Positions 36,110-46,769 of a stretch of 59,234 nt of DNA are shown here, one piece after another. The notes under the pieces are model-generated. The model was not told the origin of the DNA and did no database searches. It saw only the letters and a list, made by a program, of their open reading frames with translations. Numbering within the stretch: position 1 is the first letter of the stretch; each line of letters starts with the position of its first letter. Both the position numbers and the translations under genes were made by a program. Source of the DNA: Xanthomonas cucurbitae (GTDB lineage: Bacteria > Pseudomonadota > Gammaproteobacteria > Xanthomonadales > Xanthomonadaceae); contig NZ_MDED01000015.1 of the NCBI RefSeq assembly GCF_002939885.1, positions 1 to 59,234 of the forward strand, read 5' to 3'.

Positions 36110-36724
36110 TCAGAAGTAGACCAGGTAAGACACCCCGTAGGTCAGCGGGTCGATGCGTGCTTCGCCCAGCCGCCTGCCGTTGAAATCCACTTTGCTGCGC
36201 GAATCGGTCCAGCGCGCGTCCACGCGCAGGCCGCTGCGATCATTGAAGATGAAATCCACCCCGACATGCGCAGTGGCGCCCACCGAGTCTTCAAAGCGCA
36301 GCGAGCCATTGCCGATCGCCGGCTCGGTGTCCTCGCCCAGGAAGGCGGTGTAGTTGATGCCAACGCCCACGAACGGCGACACCGTGCCGTAGCCATTGAT
36401 GTGGTACTGCAGCAACACGCTCGGTGGCACCGACCAATAGCTGCCCACCTTGCCGACGCCTTGCAGTTCTAGGTCGTGCCTGCCAGCAACGGCGGCGTGC
36501 ACCTCGATGCCGAGGTTGTTGCGCAGGAAGTATTCGTAGGTGAACGAGAGCGTCGGCGCGCCCTTGATCTCGCCTCGCGCGGTGCCGAAGGCACCGCTAT
36601 CGGACTTCGGCGATACGTAGCCGGCACCGTAGCCGGTCGTCCAGTGCCCGGCGGATTGGGCGAGGGCAGGGCTGGTCGAAGCGGCCAGTGCGATGGCAAG
36701 TGCGGTGCGGAACAAGCTGCTCAT
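36110..36724 (-). CDS. OmpW family outer-membrane protein
   Basis: A 204-residue exported eight-stranded barrel: signal peptide (about 1-22, ALAQ), 'YVSPKSDSG' near the start, 'PPSVLLQYHI', 'SPFVGVGINYTAF' and C-terminal SYLVYF. This fits OmpW, a channel for small hydrophobic molecules. The next gene to the right on the same strand is a paralogue with the same SPKSD/APKSD opening. Confidence 0.9.
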   Translation of the reverse strand: MSSLFRTALAIALAASTSPALAQSAGHWTTGYGAGYVSPKSDSGAFGTARGEIKGAPTLSFTYEYFLRNNLGIEVHAAVAGRHDLELQGVGKVGSYWSVPPSVLLQYHINGYGTVSPFVGVGINYTAFLGEDTEPAIGNGSLRFEDSVGATAHVGVDFIFNDRSGLRVDARWTDSRSKVDFNGRRLGEARIDPLTYGVSYLVYF

Positions 36725-36846
36725 GGAATCCCCGGTAGGTCGTCGGACAGGCGCTCGACGCGATCGACCTGTCCGCAACTCCGGCGGTGGATGCACGTCC
36801 CTGGAGACCCAGTGTGCCAGAGATGTCCCGTGCTTGCCGCTACCGC

Positions 36847-37470
36847 TCAGAACCGGTGTACGTACGCCGCACCATAGACCAGCGGGTCGATATTGACCGT
36901 GCCGATGCGGCTGCCGTTCAAGCGGGCCTCGGTATCGATATCGATCCAGCGCAGGTTGACCCGCAAGGCGCCGCGGTCGCTGAGCTTGAAATCCAGGCCC
37001 GCGTGCAAGGCCAGGCCCCACGAATCGTCCAGCTCCAGCTCGCTGCCGGCCAGCGCCCCGCGGGTCTGCGTGTCGAAAAAGCGGGTGTAGTTGAGGCCGG
37101 CGCCAAGGAACGGGGAAACCTTGCCCTGGCTGTTGAAGTGATACTGCAGCGAGATCACCGGCGGCAGATGCTTGGTGCTGCCGACCCGGCCCAGGCCGCG
37201 CAGGGCGATGTCGTGTTCGAAGGGCAGCGCGGCCAGGACTTCGATGCCCAGGTTGTCGGCGATGAAATATTCGGCGCTGAAGGTCGGCCTGATGTCCTTG
37301 CCCACGTCCGCTTCCAGCGTGCCGCCGACCAGGCGTCCATTGTCGGACTTGGGAGCGACCTGGTGGGCGCCGACGGCAACGGCCCAGTCGCCTTTGGTTT
37401 GAGCAGATGCGGTGACGGTGGTGAAGCTGGTTGCCAGAGCCGCGAGGAGCAGGGCAGAGCGCATGTGCAT
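36847..37470 (-). CDS. OmpW family outer-membrane protein, second copy
   Basis: A 207-residue OmpW barrel: signal peptide (about 1-24, SASAQ), 'HQVAPKSDNG', 'PPVISLQYHF', 'SPFLGAGLNYTRFF' and C-terminal AAYVHRF. It is a tandem paralogue of the neighbouring OmpW at 36110; the order of motifs is identical and they are separated by 122 nt. Start ATG 37470 chosen; ATG 37464 is possible. Two copies suggest different ligands or conditions. Confidence 0.9.
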   Translation of the reverse strand: MHMRSALLLAALATSFTTVTASAQTKGDWAVAVGAHQVAPKSDNGRLVGGTLEADVGKDIRPTFSAEYFIADNLGIEVLAALPFEHDIALRGLGRVGSTKHLPPVISLQYHFNSQGKVSPFLGAGLNYTRFFDTQTRGALAGSELELDDSWGLALHAGLDFKLSDRGALRVNLRWIDIDTEARLNGSRIGTVNIDPLVYGAAYVHRF

Positions 37471-37771
37471 AGGACGTCTCGTTGAGTAGGGATGAGTGCA
37501 GTGTTCGGCGTTGGGGGGATGACCGCCTTGATCCGGATCAATCCAGTGTCGTGACACGACCGGTGATCCGGAGACAGGCGGCCGTCGTGCGCCGAGGGCG
37601 GCAGTGCTGGGCAATGTCTGCATCGCCGTACACCAGTGCGGTGCGTGCAGGACGCACCAAGGCTGGAAGGAGGCGGGCAAAGCGCCGAAGCGGGCGTCGG
37701 CCGGGGAGGTGAGCCGACGCCAGCGCGCGTTACCTCGCAGGGAAGCGGTGTGACGCGGCGATCGGCCGGCA
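37471..37771. other. Intergenic stretch
   Basis: I see no supported gene, terminator or repeat in this 300-nt gap between the second OmpW gene and the SnoaL-like gene; it should contain the promoter of the OmpW gene. Confidence 0.3.
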
Positions 37772-38284
37772 TTACCTGACCTGGGCGAGCGGTGCTGCGT
37801 CCTTTTCCGGCATCGCCGAGCTGTGGTGATTGATAATCAGCCACTTGCCGTCGCGCTTTTCGTAGACGAAGGTGTAGCGCGCCTGCACGTCGCTCTTCTT
37901 GCCGTCCTTGTCGGTCAGCGTGAAGGTGTATACGCCGGCGTCCACTGCACTGTCGTCATCGAGCAGGCGCACGGTGCGGTAGTTGACCACGCCCTTCGGC
38001 TTCTTGGTCAGAAACAGCTCGAAGTACTTCTCGATCTGCTCGCGCGAGGCGCGCACTTCGTTGGACACGGTCGGCAACAGCACGCCATCGGGCGCATACA
38101 GGTCGGCCACCTTGTGCGGGTTGCCGGTCGCCAGGGCCGCGTTCCAGGTATCGAACAGCGCGGCCACTTCGCGCGCTTCCCCATCGGCAGGCAGCGATGC
38201 TTTTTCGGTGTAGTGCATGACGCCGGCGGCCAGTGCCGGGGTGGTGGCAAACGCCAGGACCAGAGAGAGCAGGGTGCGATGCAT
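37772..38284 (-). CDS. Secreted SnoaL/DUF4440-like protein
   Basis: A 170-residue protein with signal peptide (about 1-20, ALAA) and one SnoaL/NTF2-like domain, with the DUF4440/SgcJ pattern: VAALFDTWNAALATGNPHKVADLYAPDGVLL, QIEKYFELFL, and C-terminal GKWLIINHHSSAMP. NTF2-like domains bind small hydrophobic ligands or act as isomerases or cyclases. Because it is exported, a detoxifying or ligand-binding role in the periplasm is likely. Alone on its strand. Confidence 0.87.
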   Translation of the reverse strand: MHRTLLSLVLAFATTPALAAGVMHYTEKASLPADGEAREVAALFDTWNAALATGNPHKVADLYAPDGVLLPTVSNEVRASREQIEKYFELFLTKKPKGVVNYRTVRLLDDDSAVDAGVYTFTLTDKDGKKSDVQARYTFVYEKRDGKWLIINHHSSAMPEKDAAPLAQVR

Positions 38285-39685
<1,401 letters not shown>

Positions 39686-39705
39686 TCGGCCGATCCGAAT
39701 GAAAC

Positions 39706-39731
39706 AAAAAAGCGCCTCCGGGCGCTTTTTT
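39706..39731. terminator. Bidirectional terminator after gapA
   Basis: AGCGCC (39711-39716) pairs with GGCGCT (39721-39726) around TCCG, flanked by A5 and T5 runs that extend the stem. It serves gapA and the convergent gene ending at 39760. Confidence 0.9.
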
Positions 39732-39759
39732 GTTTGCAATCACGCGCGCCGGCAGGCAC

Positions 39760-40218
39760 TTATTCCGCAGCGATCCGCATGTCTTCGCCCTTGCCGGTGA
39801 CCGCGACCCGGCTACCGACGGCAAGCCCTGCGACGTCCGCACGCGGCTTTGTCACGACCACCTGCGACTTGTTGTCGAAACGGATCTTCAGCATGAAGTA
39901 CGCGGGGACGCCGTTGCCGACCACCTTCTCGCCCGCCTTGGTGCCGGCATAATTGCCTGCGGCTGCGCCGGCTTCTGCACCAATGCGTGCGTTGGCTTTG
40001 AGGCCGATGAAGCCGCCCGCGATGGCGCCAAAGTCCGAGGCTGCGCTCTTGAGCCTCTGGTTGCGTTCGGGAACGTTGTCAGCCTTGTTCTCGATGGGTT
40101 CCATTGACGCAATGGTCCCATGTCGCACCGATTGGGCCATGCCTGGGACAGCCAGCACCCCTTGCGTCAGCAAGAGCGTCAGCCATGCGGCATGGCACAT
40201 CCAGTTCCTTGTTTTCAT
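39760..40218 (-). CDS. Exported glycine-zipper protein
   Basis: A 152-residue protein with signal peptide (about 1-28), a central Gly/Ala-rich helix (AIAGGFIGLKANARIGAEAGAAAGNYAG) of glycine-zipper type as in SlyB or outer-membrane lipoproteins, and a C-terminal beta segment (VVVTKPRADVAGLAVGSRVAV). There is no lipobox Cys. Glycine-zipper proteins pack in or against the outer membrane. Function is otherwise unknown. It is followed on the same strand by another small exported protein. Confidence 0.75.
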   Translation of the reverse strand: MKTRNWMCHAAWLTLLLTQGVLAVPGMAQSVRHGTIASMEPIENKADNVPERNQRLKSAASDFGAIAGGFIGLKANARIGAEAGAAAGNYAGTKAGEKVVGNGVPAYFMLKIRFDNKSQVVVTKPRADVAGLAVGSRVAVTGKGEDMRIAAE

Positions 40219-40262
40219 TCCGTGCGTTCCTTGGTTGGTAGATCGATATCCGGCCGATGGGG

Positions 40263-40742
40263 CTATCTCTTCTTCGGGCGCCCCCAGCTGCGCACATGGT
40301 CGTTGCACTTGCTGCCAGCGAAATCGTATCGGGTGATGGTGCCGCTGGAGTCGGCGATGAAGGTGATTTCGCAATGATGTTGCGCAGGAACGAAGACTTC
40401 TTCGCTATGCTGATATTCCTGAAAGATCGGGGTGGGGGCCACGCCATTGCCGCCGCCGACCACGCCGATGACTCCCCCCTGCGTGGACCAGTAGTTGGTG
40501 CGGTAGTACGCCTCTGTGCCGAAGTTGTAGGTGTAGGCCGTCTCCAACGTCTCGGTGTTTTCGGCGGTATAGAGTCCTTTGCCGACCGGCCATTGCATGA
40601 TGAGCTCGCTGGCGTCGTGGCCAATCCAGCTCCGGGCGATGGTTTCGGCGCTGCCGAACACGTCGGCCGATGCCTGCGGTGCGAGCGCCAGCAGTGCGAT
40701 TGCGCACAGTGCAGGCAGGGAGTGAGGGCGGAAGGCAGTCAT
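40263..40742 (-). CDS. Small exported protein, SmpA-like pattern
   Basis: A 159-residue protein with signal peptide (about 1-26, ASA/D). The body starts SAETIARSWIGHDASELIMQWP and has a conserved-looking Cys pair (HHCEITF, GSKCNDHV) and a GVVGGGNG turn. The 'W.G....eLi..W' opening and the ITFIADSSGTITRY strand resemble SmpA/BamE-type small envelope proteins. I do not recognise a named family. Upstream of the glycine-zipper gene on the same strand. Confidence 0.7.
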   Translation of the reverse strand: MTAFRPHSLPALCAIALLALAPQASADVFGSAETIARSWIGHDASELIMQWPVGKGLYTAENTETLETAYTYNFGTEAYYRTNYWSTQGGVIGVVGGGNGVAPTPIFQEYQHSEEVFVPAQHHCEITFIADSSGTITRYDFAGSKCNDHVRSWGRPKKR

Positions 40743-40987
40743 GGCGATACATCCTTGCAGGGCGGCGGTGCGATGGGTCCTTGCGAAGCGGGCTCGCCCG
40801 TGCGCTGGCGCGTTTTTAGCACTGCAGGCCGCCTTCGGCAAGGACTTGGCGCTGCTGCCTGCACGCCGGCCCGGCGTAGACATTGGCCGGAGCGCATGCC
40901 CTAATCTCCGGCCGACCAGCGGTTGTTCCTGCGCTGGAATGGCAGATGACGTACAAGAGCACTCAACGAACTCAAGGAGAGACAAAC

Positions 40988-41458
40988 GTGCAGAGCAGTC
41001 GTATGTGGGTGGGAGCCATGGTGCTGACCCTGGTGCTGGCAGGGCTGGCGCCGCAGGCCATCGCCAAGAAGCAGACCGGTACCCCGGCCTGGATGAACGC
41101 CGATGGTGAGGTCACCAAGTCGTCCGACGTTGAAGCCGGCTACGGCGAGACGGTCAAGGGCATCAATGATTACGAAGGCGAGATCACCGGCAAGCCGGCG
41201 CCCGACAGCAAGTTCACCCAGCTCAAGATCGGCATGCCGATGAAGCAGGTGACCGATCTGATCGGCCAGCCGACCGACCAGGGCGCGTACGTGACCGGCA
41301 AGGCGTTCATTCCGTTCTTCTTCGGCGGGGACCGCTACCGTTACGAGATGGCGTACAAGGGCCAGGGCCGGCTGGTGTTTGCCGGCAAGTCCATGGATAC
41401 CGGCGGCAACCTGATCTGGATTATCCACAACAAGAACGACAGCGGCTACCGCGAATGA
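40988..41458 (+). CDS. Exported SmpA/OmlA-like protein
   Basis: A 156-residue protein starting with GTG at 40988, which has the site AAGGAGAG 6-8 nt upstream; no ATG in the frame is so well placed (the next is at 41003). Signal peptide about 1-27 (QAIA/KK). The later part has the SmpA/OmlA pattern LKIGMPMKQVTDLIGQP and GRLVFAGKS, as in the BamE fold. No lipobox is present. Divergent from a similar small exported protein. Ends in a terminator (41466-41490). Confidence 0.78.
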   Translation: MQSSRMWVGAMVLTLVLAGLAPQAIAKKQTGTPAWMNADGEVTKSSDVEAGYGETVKGINDYEGEITGKPAPDSKFTQLKIGMPMKQVTDLIGQPTDQGAYVTGKAFIPFFFGGDRYRYEMAYKGQGRLVFAGKSMDTGGNLIWIIHNKNDSGYRE

Positions 41459-41465
41459 CTCCTAG

Positions 41466-41490
41466 ACGCCCGGTTTTCCGGGCGTTTTTT
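41466..41490 (+). terminator. Intrinsic terminator
   Basis: ACGCCCGG (41466-41473) and CCGGGCGT (41478-41485) pair around TTTT, followed by a run of T. It follows the OmlA-like gene by 7 nt. Confidence 0.92.
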
Positions 41491-41789
41491 TAGGCGAACT
41501 GCGAGCAGGGTGGTTGCGCGGTGCGTCTTTGGCCGGGCGGCACGCATGCCGCCGCCAGCTGTAAGCGGCGCGCGTCGGGCGGCCGGTTTGCCGCTGCGGC
41601 GCGAAGGTCCGACAATGGGCGCCCCCGTCGCCAAGGCAGTCGCTTGCCCGCCGTGTACGACCGACCACCGTCCCTCCACCGCCCCAGCGGTGGCGGCGCG
41701 CATGGTCACGACCCGCGCGCGCGTCTGGGGCACGCTGCGCATCGCGGCTCTTTCGATTCCCCATTCCCCCGACTTAGCGAGCCAAGCCC
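41491..41789. other. Intergenic region upstream of pgk
   Basis: Nearly 300 nt without a supported gene; strongly GC-rich and without repeats I can recognise. It likely holds the pgk promoter. Confidence 0.3.
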
Positions 41790-42965
41790 ATGTCCATTGT
41801 CCGTATGACCGACCTCGATCTCTCCGGCAAGCGCGTGCTGATCCGCCAGGATCTCAACGTGCCGATCGACAACGGCCAGATCACCTCCGAACAGCGCATC
41901 ACCGCCTCGGTGCCCACCATCAAGCTGGCGCTGGAAAACGGTGCGGCGGTGATGGTTACCTCGCATCTGGGCCGGCCCAAGGAAGGCAGCTGGAGCGAAG
42001 CCGATTCGTTGGCCCCGGTGGCCGCGCGGCTGACCGCGCTGCTGGGCGTGGACGTGCCGCTGGTGCGCGACTGGGTCGATGGCGTGGACGTCGCGCCGGG
42101 CCAGGTGGTGTTGCTGGAGAACTGCCGCATGAATGTCGGCGAGGGCAAGGACGACGAGACCCTGGCGCGCAAGTACGCCGCGCTGTGCGATGTGTTCGTC
42201 ATGGATGCCTTCGGTACTGCGCACCGCGCGCAGGCGTCCACGCATGGCGTGATCCGCTTCGCGCCCGTGGCCGCCGGTGGCCCGCTGCTGATGGCCGAGC
42301 TGGACGCACTGGCCAAGGCACTGGACAACCCGGCCAAGCCGCTGCTGGCGATCGTGGCCGGCAGCAAGGTGTCCACCAAGCTGGAGCTGCTCTCCAACCT
42401 GGTCAACAAGGTCGACCAGTTGATTGTCGGCGGTGGCATCGCCAACACCTTCATCGCCGCCGCCGGGCATGACGTGGGCAAGTCCTTGAACGAGCCGGAT
42501 CTGATTCCCACCGCCAACCAGATCGTGGCCGATGCCAAGGCGCGTGGCGCCGAGATTCCGCTGCCCACCGACGTGGTCGTGGCCAAGCAGTTCCTGCCCG
42601 ATGCACAAGCCACGGTGAAGTCGCTCGATGCTGTCGAAGCAGACGATCTGATTCTGGATATCGGCCCGCAGACCGCGCAGCGCTACGCCGAGCTGATCGC
42701 CAATGCCGGTACCGTGGTGTGGAACGGGCCGGTGGGCGTGTTCGAATTCGAGCCCTTCAGCCACGGCACCGAAACCCTGGCGCGCGCGATCGCCGCATCG
42801 AAGGCGTTCTCCATTGCCGGCGGCGGCGACACCCTGGCAGCGGTGGACAAGTACGCCATCGCCCAGGACGTCACCTACATCTCCACCGGTGGCGGCGCGT
42901 TCCTGGAATTCCTGGAAGGCAAGACCCTGCCGGCCGTGGCCGCGCTGCAGGCGCGCGGCCAGTGA
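41790..42965 (+). CDS. pgk: Phosphoglycerate kinase
   Basis: A 391-residue kinase that makes ATP from 1,3-bisphosphoglycerate. Family marks: [10 protein letters not shown] near the start, [24 protein letters not shown], the [11 protein letters not shown] and GGGIANTF stretches, and a C-terminal GGGDT (ATP binding). Length standard. The stop overlaps the GTG start of the next gene (GTGA, 42962-42965), so a phosphatase is translated in step with it. Confidence 0.98.
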   Translation: MSIVRMTDLDLSGKRVLIRQDLNVPIDNGQITSEQRITASVPTIKLALENGAAVMVTSHLGRPKEGSWSEADSLAPVAARLTALLGVDVPLVRDWVDGVDVAPGQVVLLENCRMNVGEGKDDETLARKYAALCDVFVMDAFGTAHRAQASTHGVIRFAPVAAGGPLLMAELDALAKALDNPAKPLLAIVAGSKVSTKLELLSNLVNKVDQLIVGGGIANTFIAAAGHDVGKSLNEPDLIPTANQIVADAKARGAEIPLPTDVVVAKQFLPDAQATVKSLDAVEADDLILDIGPQTAQRYAELIANAGTVVWNGPVGVFEFEPFSHGTETLARAIAASKAFSIAGGGDTLAAVDKYAIAQDVTYISTGGGAFLEFLEGKTLPAVAALQARGQ

Positions 42966-43609
42966 GTGCAGCCACGCTGTTCTTCGATCTGGACGGCACG
43001 CTGGTGGATTCGGAAGCGGGTATCGTCGCCAGTATCGCGCATGCCTTCGAGCGGGTGGGCCAGCCCTGCCCGCCGCCGCAGACCTTGCGTGCCTGGATCG
43101 GCCCGCCGTTGCGCGACAGCTTCACCGAGTGCTTCCCGGACGATCCGGCGCTGGTGCAGCGCGCGCTCGCTATCTACCGCGAGCGCTACGACGCGGTGGG
43201 CTGGACCGAACTGCGCGTGTTCGACGGCATCGGCGAGGTGGTCACCGGCCTGCAACGCGCCGGTCATCGCCTGGCCGTGGTCACCTCCAAGAATGAGCGT
43301 TATGCGCGGCGTATCGTCGAGCATCTGCCATTCGGTGCCTGCTTCGAAGAGGTGATCGGCGCCAGCGAAGATGGCGAGCGCCGCTTCAAGCCCGACCTCA
43401 TCGCCGAAGCGCTGCGACGGCTGGACATCGCCAAGACCGGATGCGTGATGATCGGCGACCGCCGCATGGATATCGAAGGCGCCAATCACCACGGCCTCCA
43501 CAGCATCGGTGTGTTGTGGGGCTTTGGCGACGCCGCCGAATTGCGTGCCGCAGGCGCTGGCGCCTTGGCGCGAACGCCTGCCGAGCTGATGCAGGTGATC
43601 CACGCATGA
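42962..43609 (+). CDS. HAD-superfamily phosphatase, phosphoglycolate-phosphatase-like
   Basis: A 215-residue HAD hydrolase: motif [12 protein letters not shown] (Asp9, Asp11), motif II VVTSKN, motif III Lys in RRFKPD and motif [13 protein letters not shown] helical cap follows motif I. The start is GTG at 42962 overlapping the pgk stop; no ATG in frame is well placed. Its setting between pgk and pyk suggests clean-up of phosphorylated side products of GAPDH and pyruvate kinase, as known for eukaryotic PGP/Pho13; phosphoglycolate remains an alternative. Confidence 0.88.
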   Translation: MSAATLFFDLDGTLVDSEAGIVASIAHAFERVGQPCPPPQTLRAWIGPPLRDSFTECFPDDPALVQRALAIYRERYDAVGWTELRVFDGIGEVVTGLQRAGHRLAVVTSKNERYARRIVEHLPFGACFEEVIGASEDGERRFKPDLIAEALRRLDIAKTGCVMIGDRRMDIEGANHHGLHSIGVLWGFGDAAELRAAGAGALARTPAELMQVIHA

Positions 43610-43857
43610 GCAGCGGGTGTCGGCTTGGCTCGAAGCGTGTCCGGAGCCTGGCTGTTTTCGGCACGCCGAACAGTTTTCGTCGCTGCTGGATCAGGGTAAC
43701 GGGCACCCGCACTGCCCGCTGCGGTGTGGGTACAGAGGCGCGTACTGTCCCGCACTGTCTGTAGGACATGCCGGAATCAGCGGCGGGCTATGCCGCAATG
43801 CCATCCTAGATGCGTGGGGTGTATGTTAAGTTTCGCGGCTTTTACAGGGAGGCCATC

Positions 43858-45324
43858 ATGAAAGAACGTCAACGCCGCACCAAGATCCTCGCCACCCTCG
43901 GACCGGCAACGGATGCGCCCGGCGTGCTGGACGCCTTGTTCAAGGCGGGCGTCAACGTGGTGCGCCTCAATTTCAGCCACGGCGACCCGTCCGGCCAGGC
44001 CAAGCGTGCCGCCGAGGTGCGCGCTGCCGCCGCCCGCGTCGGTGCCGAAGTCGGCATCCTGGCCGACCTGCCGGGCCCGAAGATCCGTATCGAGCGTTTT
44101 GCCGAAGGCAAGATCAAGCTGACCATGGGCGAGCGCTTCGACCTGGTGGCCGATGCCAATGCACCGGCCGGCGACCAGCAGCAGGTAGGCGTGAGCTACC
44201 TCGGCCTGCCGCAGGACGTGACCGCCGGCGACGTCCTGCTGCTCGACGATGGTCTGGTGCAGCTGCAGGTGACCGATGTGCAGGGTGCGCGCATCGTTAC
44301 CAAGGTGTTGAACGATGGCGTGCTGTCCGACCGCAAGGGCTTGAACAAGCAGGGCGGCGGTTTGTCGCTGGGCGCGTTGACCGAGCGCGACAAGGAGCTG
44401 ATCGGCATCGTCGCCAAGATCGGCGTGGACTTCATCGCGGTGTCGTTCTGTCGCAATGCGCAGGACATGCACGACGCCCGCCAGATCGCCCAGCAGCACG
44501 GCTGCGATGCGCAGCTGGTGTCCAAGATCGAGCGCACCGAAGCGATCGACAACTTGGTCGAGATCGTCGAAGCCTCCGACGTGGTGATGGTGGCGCGTGG
44601 TGACCTGGGCGTGGAAATCGGCGATGCCGAATTGCCGGGCCTGCAGAAGAAGATCATTCGCGAGTCGCTGGCGCAGAACAAGGTGGTCATCACCGCCACG
44701 CAGATGCTGCAGTCGATGGTCGAAAGCCCGATCCCCACCCGCGCCGAAGTGCTGGACGTGGCCAACGCGGTCATCGACGGCACCGATGCGGTGATGCTGT
44801 CGGCCGAAACCGCTGCCGGTGCCTACCCGGTGCGTGCGGTGGAAGCGATGGCGCGTATCTGCCTGGGGGCCGAACACCAGTTCGAATTCGATACCGACTT
44901 CGAAGCGGCGCAACGCAACCTGCAGCGTGCCGACCAAGCGATCGCGATGGCGACCATGTTCTTGTCCGAGCACATCGGCCTGGGCGGTGTGGTGGCGTTG
45001 ACCGAATCCGGCGGCACCCCGCGCTTTCTGTCGCGCTTCCGCTCCAACATGCCGATCTATGCCTTCACCCGTCATGACGGCGCGCGTCGGCAGATGGCGA
45101 TGATGCGGGGCGTGTTCCCGATCAACTTCGACAGCCGTGGCCTGACCCCGCGCGAGGCTGCACGCGCGGCCATCCGCCTGCTGGTGGAGAACGAGCGCAT
45201 GGGCCCGGGCGACCGCGTGGTGTTCACCAGTGGCGAGCACATGGAGACCCACGGCGCCACCAATACCTTGCGCCTGCTGGAAGTGGGCGAGGACGGTCGC
45301 GCCACCGGCCTGGGCGAGCTGTAA
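43858..45324 (+). CDS. pyk: Pyruvate kinase
   Basis: A 488-residue kinase converting phosphoenolpyruvate and ADP to pyruvate and ATP. Marks: RRTKILATLGPA near the N-terminus, NFSHG, KIERTEA, MVARGDLGVE, and ATQMLQSM. It has the full A/B/C domain length. ATG 43858 was chosen over an upstream ATG at 43810, using AGGGAGG at about 43846. A perfect hairpin without T run follows (45375-45400). Confidence 0.97.
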   Translation: MKERQRRTKILATLGPATDAPGVLDALFKAGVNVVRLNFSHGDPSGQAKRAAEVRAAAARVGAEVGILADLPGPKIRIERFAEGKIKLTMGERFDLVADANAPAGDQQQVGVSYLGLPQDVTAGDVLLLDDGLVQLQVTDVQGARIVTKVLNDGVLSDRKGLNKQGGGLSLGALTERDKELIGIVAKIGVDFIAVSFCRNAQDMHDARQIAQQHGCDAQLVSKIERTEAIDNLVEIVEASDVVMVARGDLGVEIGDAELPGLQKKIIRESLAQNKVVITATQMLQSMVESPIPTRAEVLDVANAVIDGTDAVMLSAETAAGAYPVRAVEAMARICLGAEHQFEFDTDFEAAQRNLQRADQAIAMATMFLSEHIGLGGVVALTESGGTPRFLSRFRSNMPIYAFTRHDGARRQMAMMRGVFPINFDSRGLTPREAARAAIRLLVENERMGPGDRVVFTSGEHMETHGATNTLRLLEVGEDGRATGLGEL

Positions 45325-45374
45325 CCCCTGTCGATGGCACCCGGCGCATGACCTGAGCCGGACGACGCGACACG

Positions 45375-45400
45375 CAACGGCAGCCCCAGGGCTGCCGTTG
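45375..45400. other. Perfect hairpin without T tract
   Basis: An 11-bp perfect stem CAACGGCAGCC (45375-45385) with its complement (45390-45400) around CCAG lies 50 nt after pyk. The lack of a T run argues against a standard terminator; it may protect the pyk 3' end or be a Rho-linked structure. Confidence 0.5.
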
Positions 45401-45512
45401 TGCTGAGTGGAGATGCCGGGCGCGGGCAAGCGCTCTGCCGTGGGCGGCGTGTTGCTCAACGGCCGGATACGGCGAAGCAAGCAACAAGCTGCACATCATG
45501 CTCGGCTTTGCC

Positions 45513-45561
45513 GATTCCCGATTCCCGATTCCCGATTCCCGATTCCCGATTCCCGATTCCC
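45513..45561. repeat. Seven perfect GATTCCC heptamers
   Basis: Seven uninterrupted copies of GATTCCC occupy 45513-45561, between pyk and fba. The same unit occurs before tkt (20062-20089). Copy number in such arrays is likely to vary between strains. Confidence 0.9.
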
Positions 45562-45692
45562 GTGATGCGAGCCGCGCCACACATCGGGAGAGGCGGATCC
45601 GGGTGTAATCGGTTGCAGCCATTCCGTGAAGGAATGCCAGCGACTTTGGTCGCTATACTTTCGTCCTCCCCCGCTGCTGCCACAGGAACTAC

Positions 45693-46697
45693 ATGAGCAT
45701 CGAACAGCTTGCCGAAACCGCCCAGGCCATGGTCGCCCCGGGCAAGGGCATCATCGCCATCGACGAATCGACCAGCACGATCGCCAAGCGTTTTGCCAGC
45801 GTCGGCATCGAGAACATCGAAGAAAACCGTCGCGCCTATCGCGAACTGCTGCTCACCACGCCCAAGCTGAGCGACTACATCTCCGGCGCCATCCTGTTCG
45901 ACGAGACCATCCGTCAAAAGACCAAGGATGGCGTGCCGTTCGCCAAGTACATGACCGACCACGGCATCATCCCGGGCATCAAGGTCGACAAGGGCGCGCA
46001 GCCGCTGGCCGGCATGCCGGGCGAGCTGGTGACCGAAGGTCTGGACGGCCTGCGTGCACGTCTGGAGGAGTACTACACGCTGGGCGCGCGCTTCGCCAAG
46101 TGGCGTGCGGTCATCAACATCGGCGAAGACATTCCGTCCGGCACCTGCATCGAGGCCAACTCGCATGCGCTGGCGCGTTACGCCGCGCTGTGCCAGGAGC
46201 AGGGGCTGGTGCCGATGGTCGAGCCGGAGGTCATCATGGACGGTAGCCACGACATCGAGACCTGCTACGAAGTCACCGAAGCCACGCTGCGCTCGCTGTT
46301 CGGCGCGCTGTACGAGCAGAACGTCGTGCTGGAAGGCACCATCCTGAAGGCTTCGATGGTCATCTCCGGCAAGAGCTGCGAAGAGCAGGCCAGCGTCGAA
46401 GAAGTGGCCGAGTCCACCGTGATGTGCCTGAAGTCCACCGTGCCGGCGATCCTGCCGGGCATCGTGTTCCTGTCCGGCGGCCAGACCGACGAGCAGTCCA
46501 CCGCGCACCTCAACGAGATGCACCAGCTGGGCAACCTGCCGTGGCCGCTGAGCTTCTCCTACGGCCGCGCCATGCAGCAGGCGGCGTTGAAGCTATGGTC
46601 CCAGGACATGACCGGCAACTACGCCAAGGCGCAGCAGGTGATCTACGAGCGCGCCAAGGAAAACGGCCTGGCAGCACTGGGCAAGTGGAAGGGCTGA
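45693..46697 (+). CDS. Class I fructose-bisphosphate aldolase
   Basis: A 334-residue aldolase of the Schiff-base (class I, eukaryote-type) family: AIDESTSTIAKRF near residue 22, EPEVIMDG, Schiff-base Lys219 in ILKASMV, and FLSGGQTDEQST. It cleaves fructose-1,6-bisphosphate to triose phosphates without metal. Many gammaproteobacteria rely on a class II enzyme, so class I next to gap/pgk/pyk is a lineage trait. A terminator follows (46743-46769). Confidence 0.96.
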   Translation: MSIEQLAETAQAMVAPGKGIIAIDESTSTIAKRFASVGIENIEENRRAYRELLLTTPKLSDYISGAILFDETIRQKTKDGVPFAKYMTDHGIIPGIKVDKGAQPLAGMPGELVTEGLDGLRARLEEYYTLGARFAKWRAVINIGEDIPSGTCIEANSHALARYAALCQEQGLVPMVEPEVIMDGSHDIETCYEVTEATLRSLFGALYEQNVVLEGTILKASMVISGKSCEEQASVEEVAESTVMCLKSTVPAILPGIVFLSGGQTDEQSTAHLNEMHQLGNLPWPLSFSYGRAMQQAALKLWSQDMTGNYAKAQQVIYERAKENGLAALGKWKG

Positions 46698-46742
46698 TCG
46701 CTTGATCGCGGCCGCAAGGCCGGAGCGAAGGTCAACGCGAAG

Positions 46743-46769
46743 ACGCCGGCAGTGATGCCGGCGTTTTTT
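46743..46769 (+). terminator. Intrinsic terminator of aldolase gene
   Basis: ACGCCGGCA (46743-46751) pairs with TGCCGGCGT (46756-46764) around GTGA, followed by T6 (46764-46769). Confidence 0.93.

Noticed and set aside
45513..45561. CRISPR-like array
   Set aside because: Units are 7 bp with no spacers; a simple tandem repeat.
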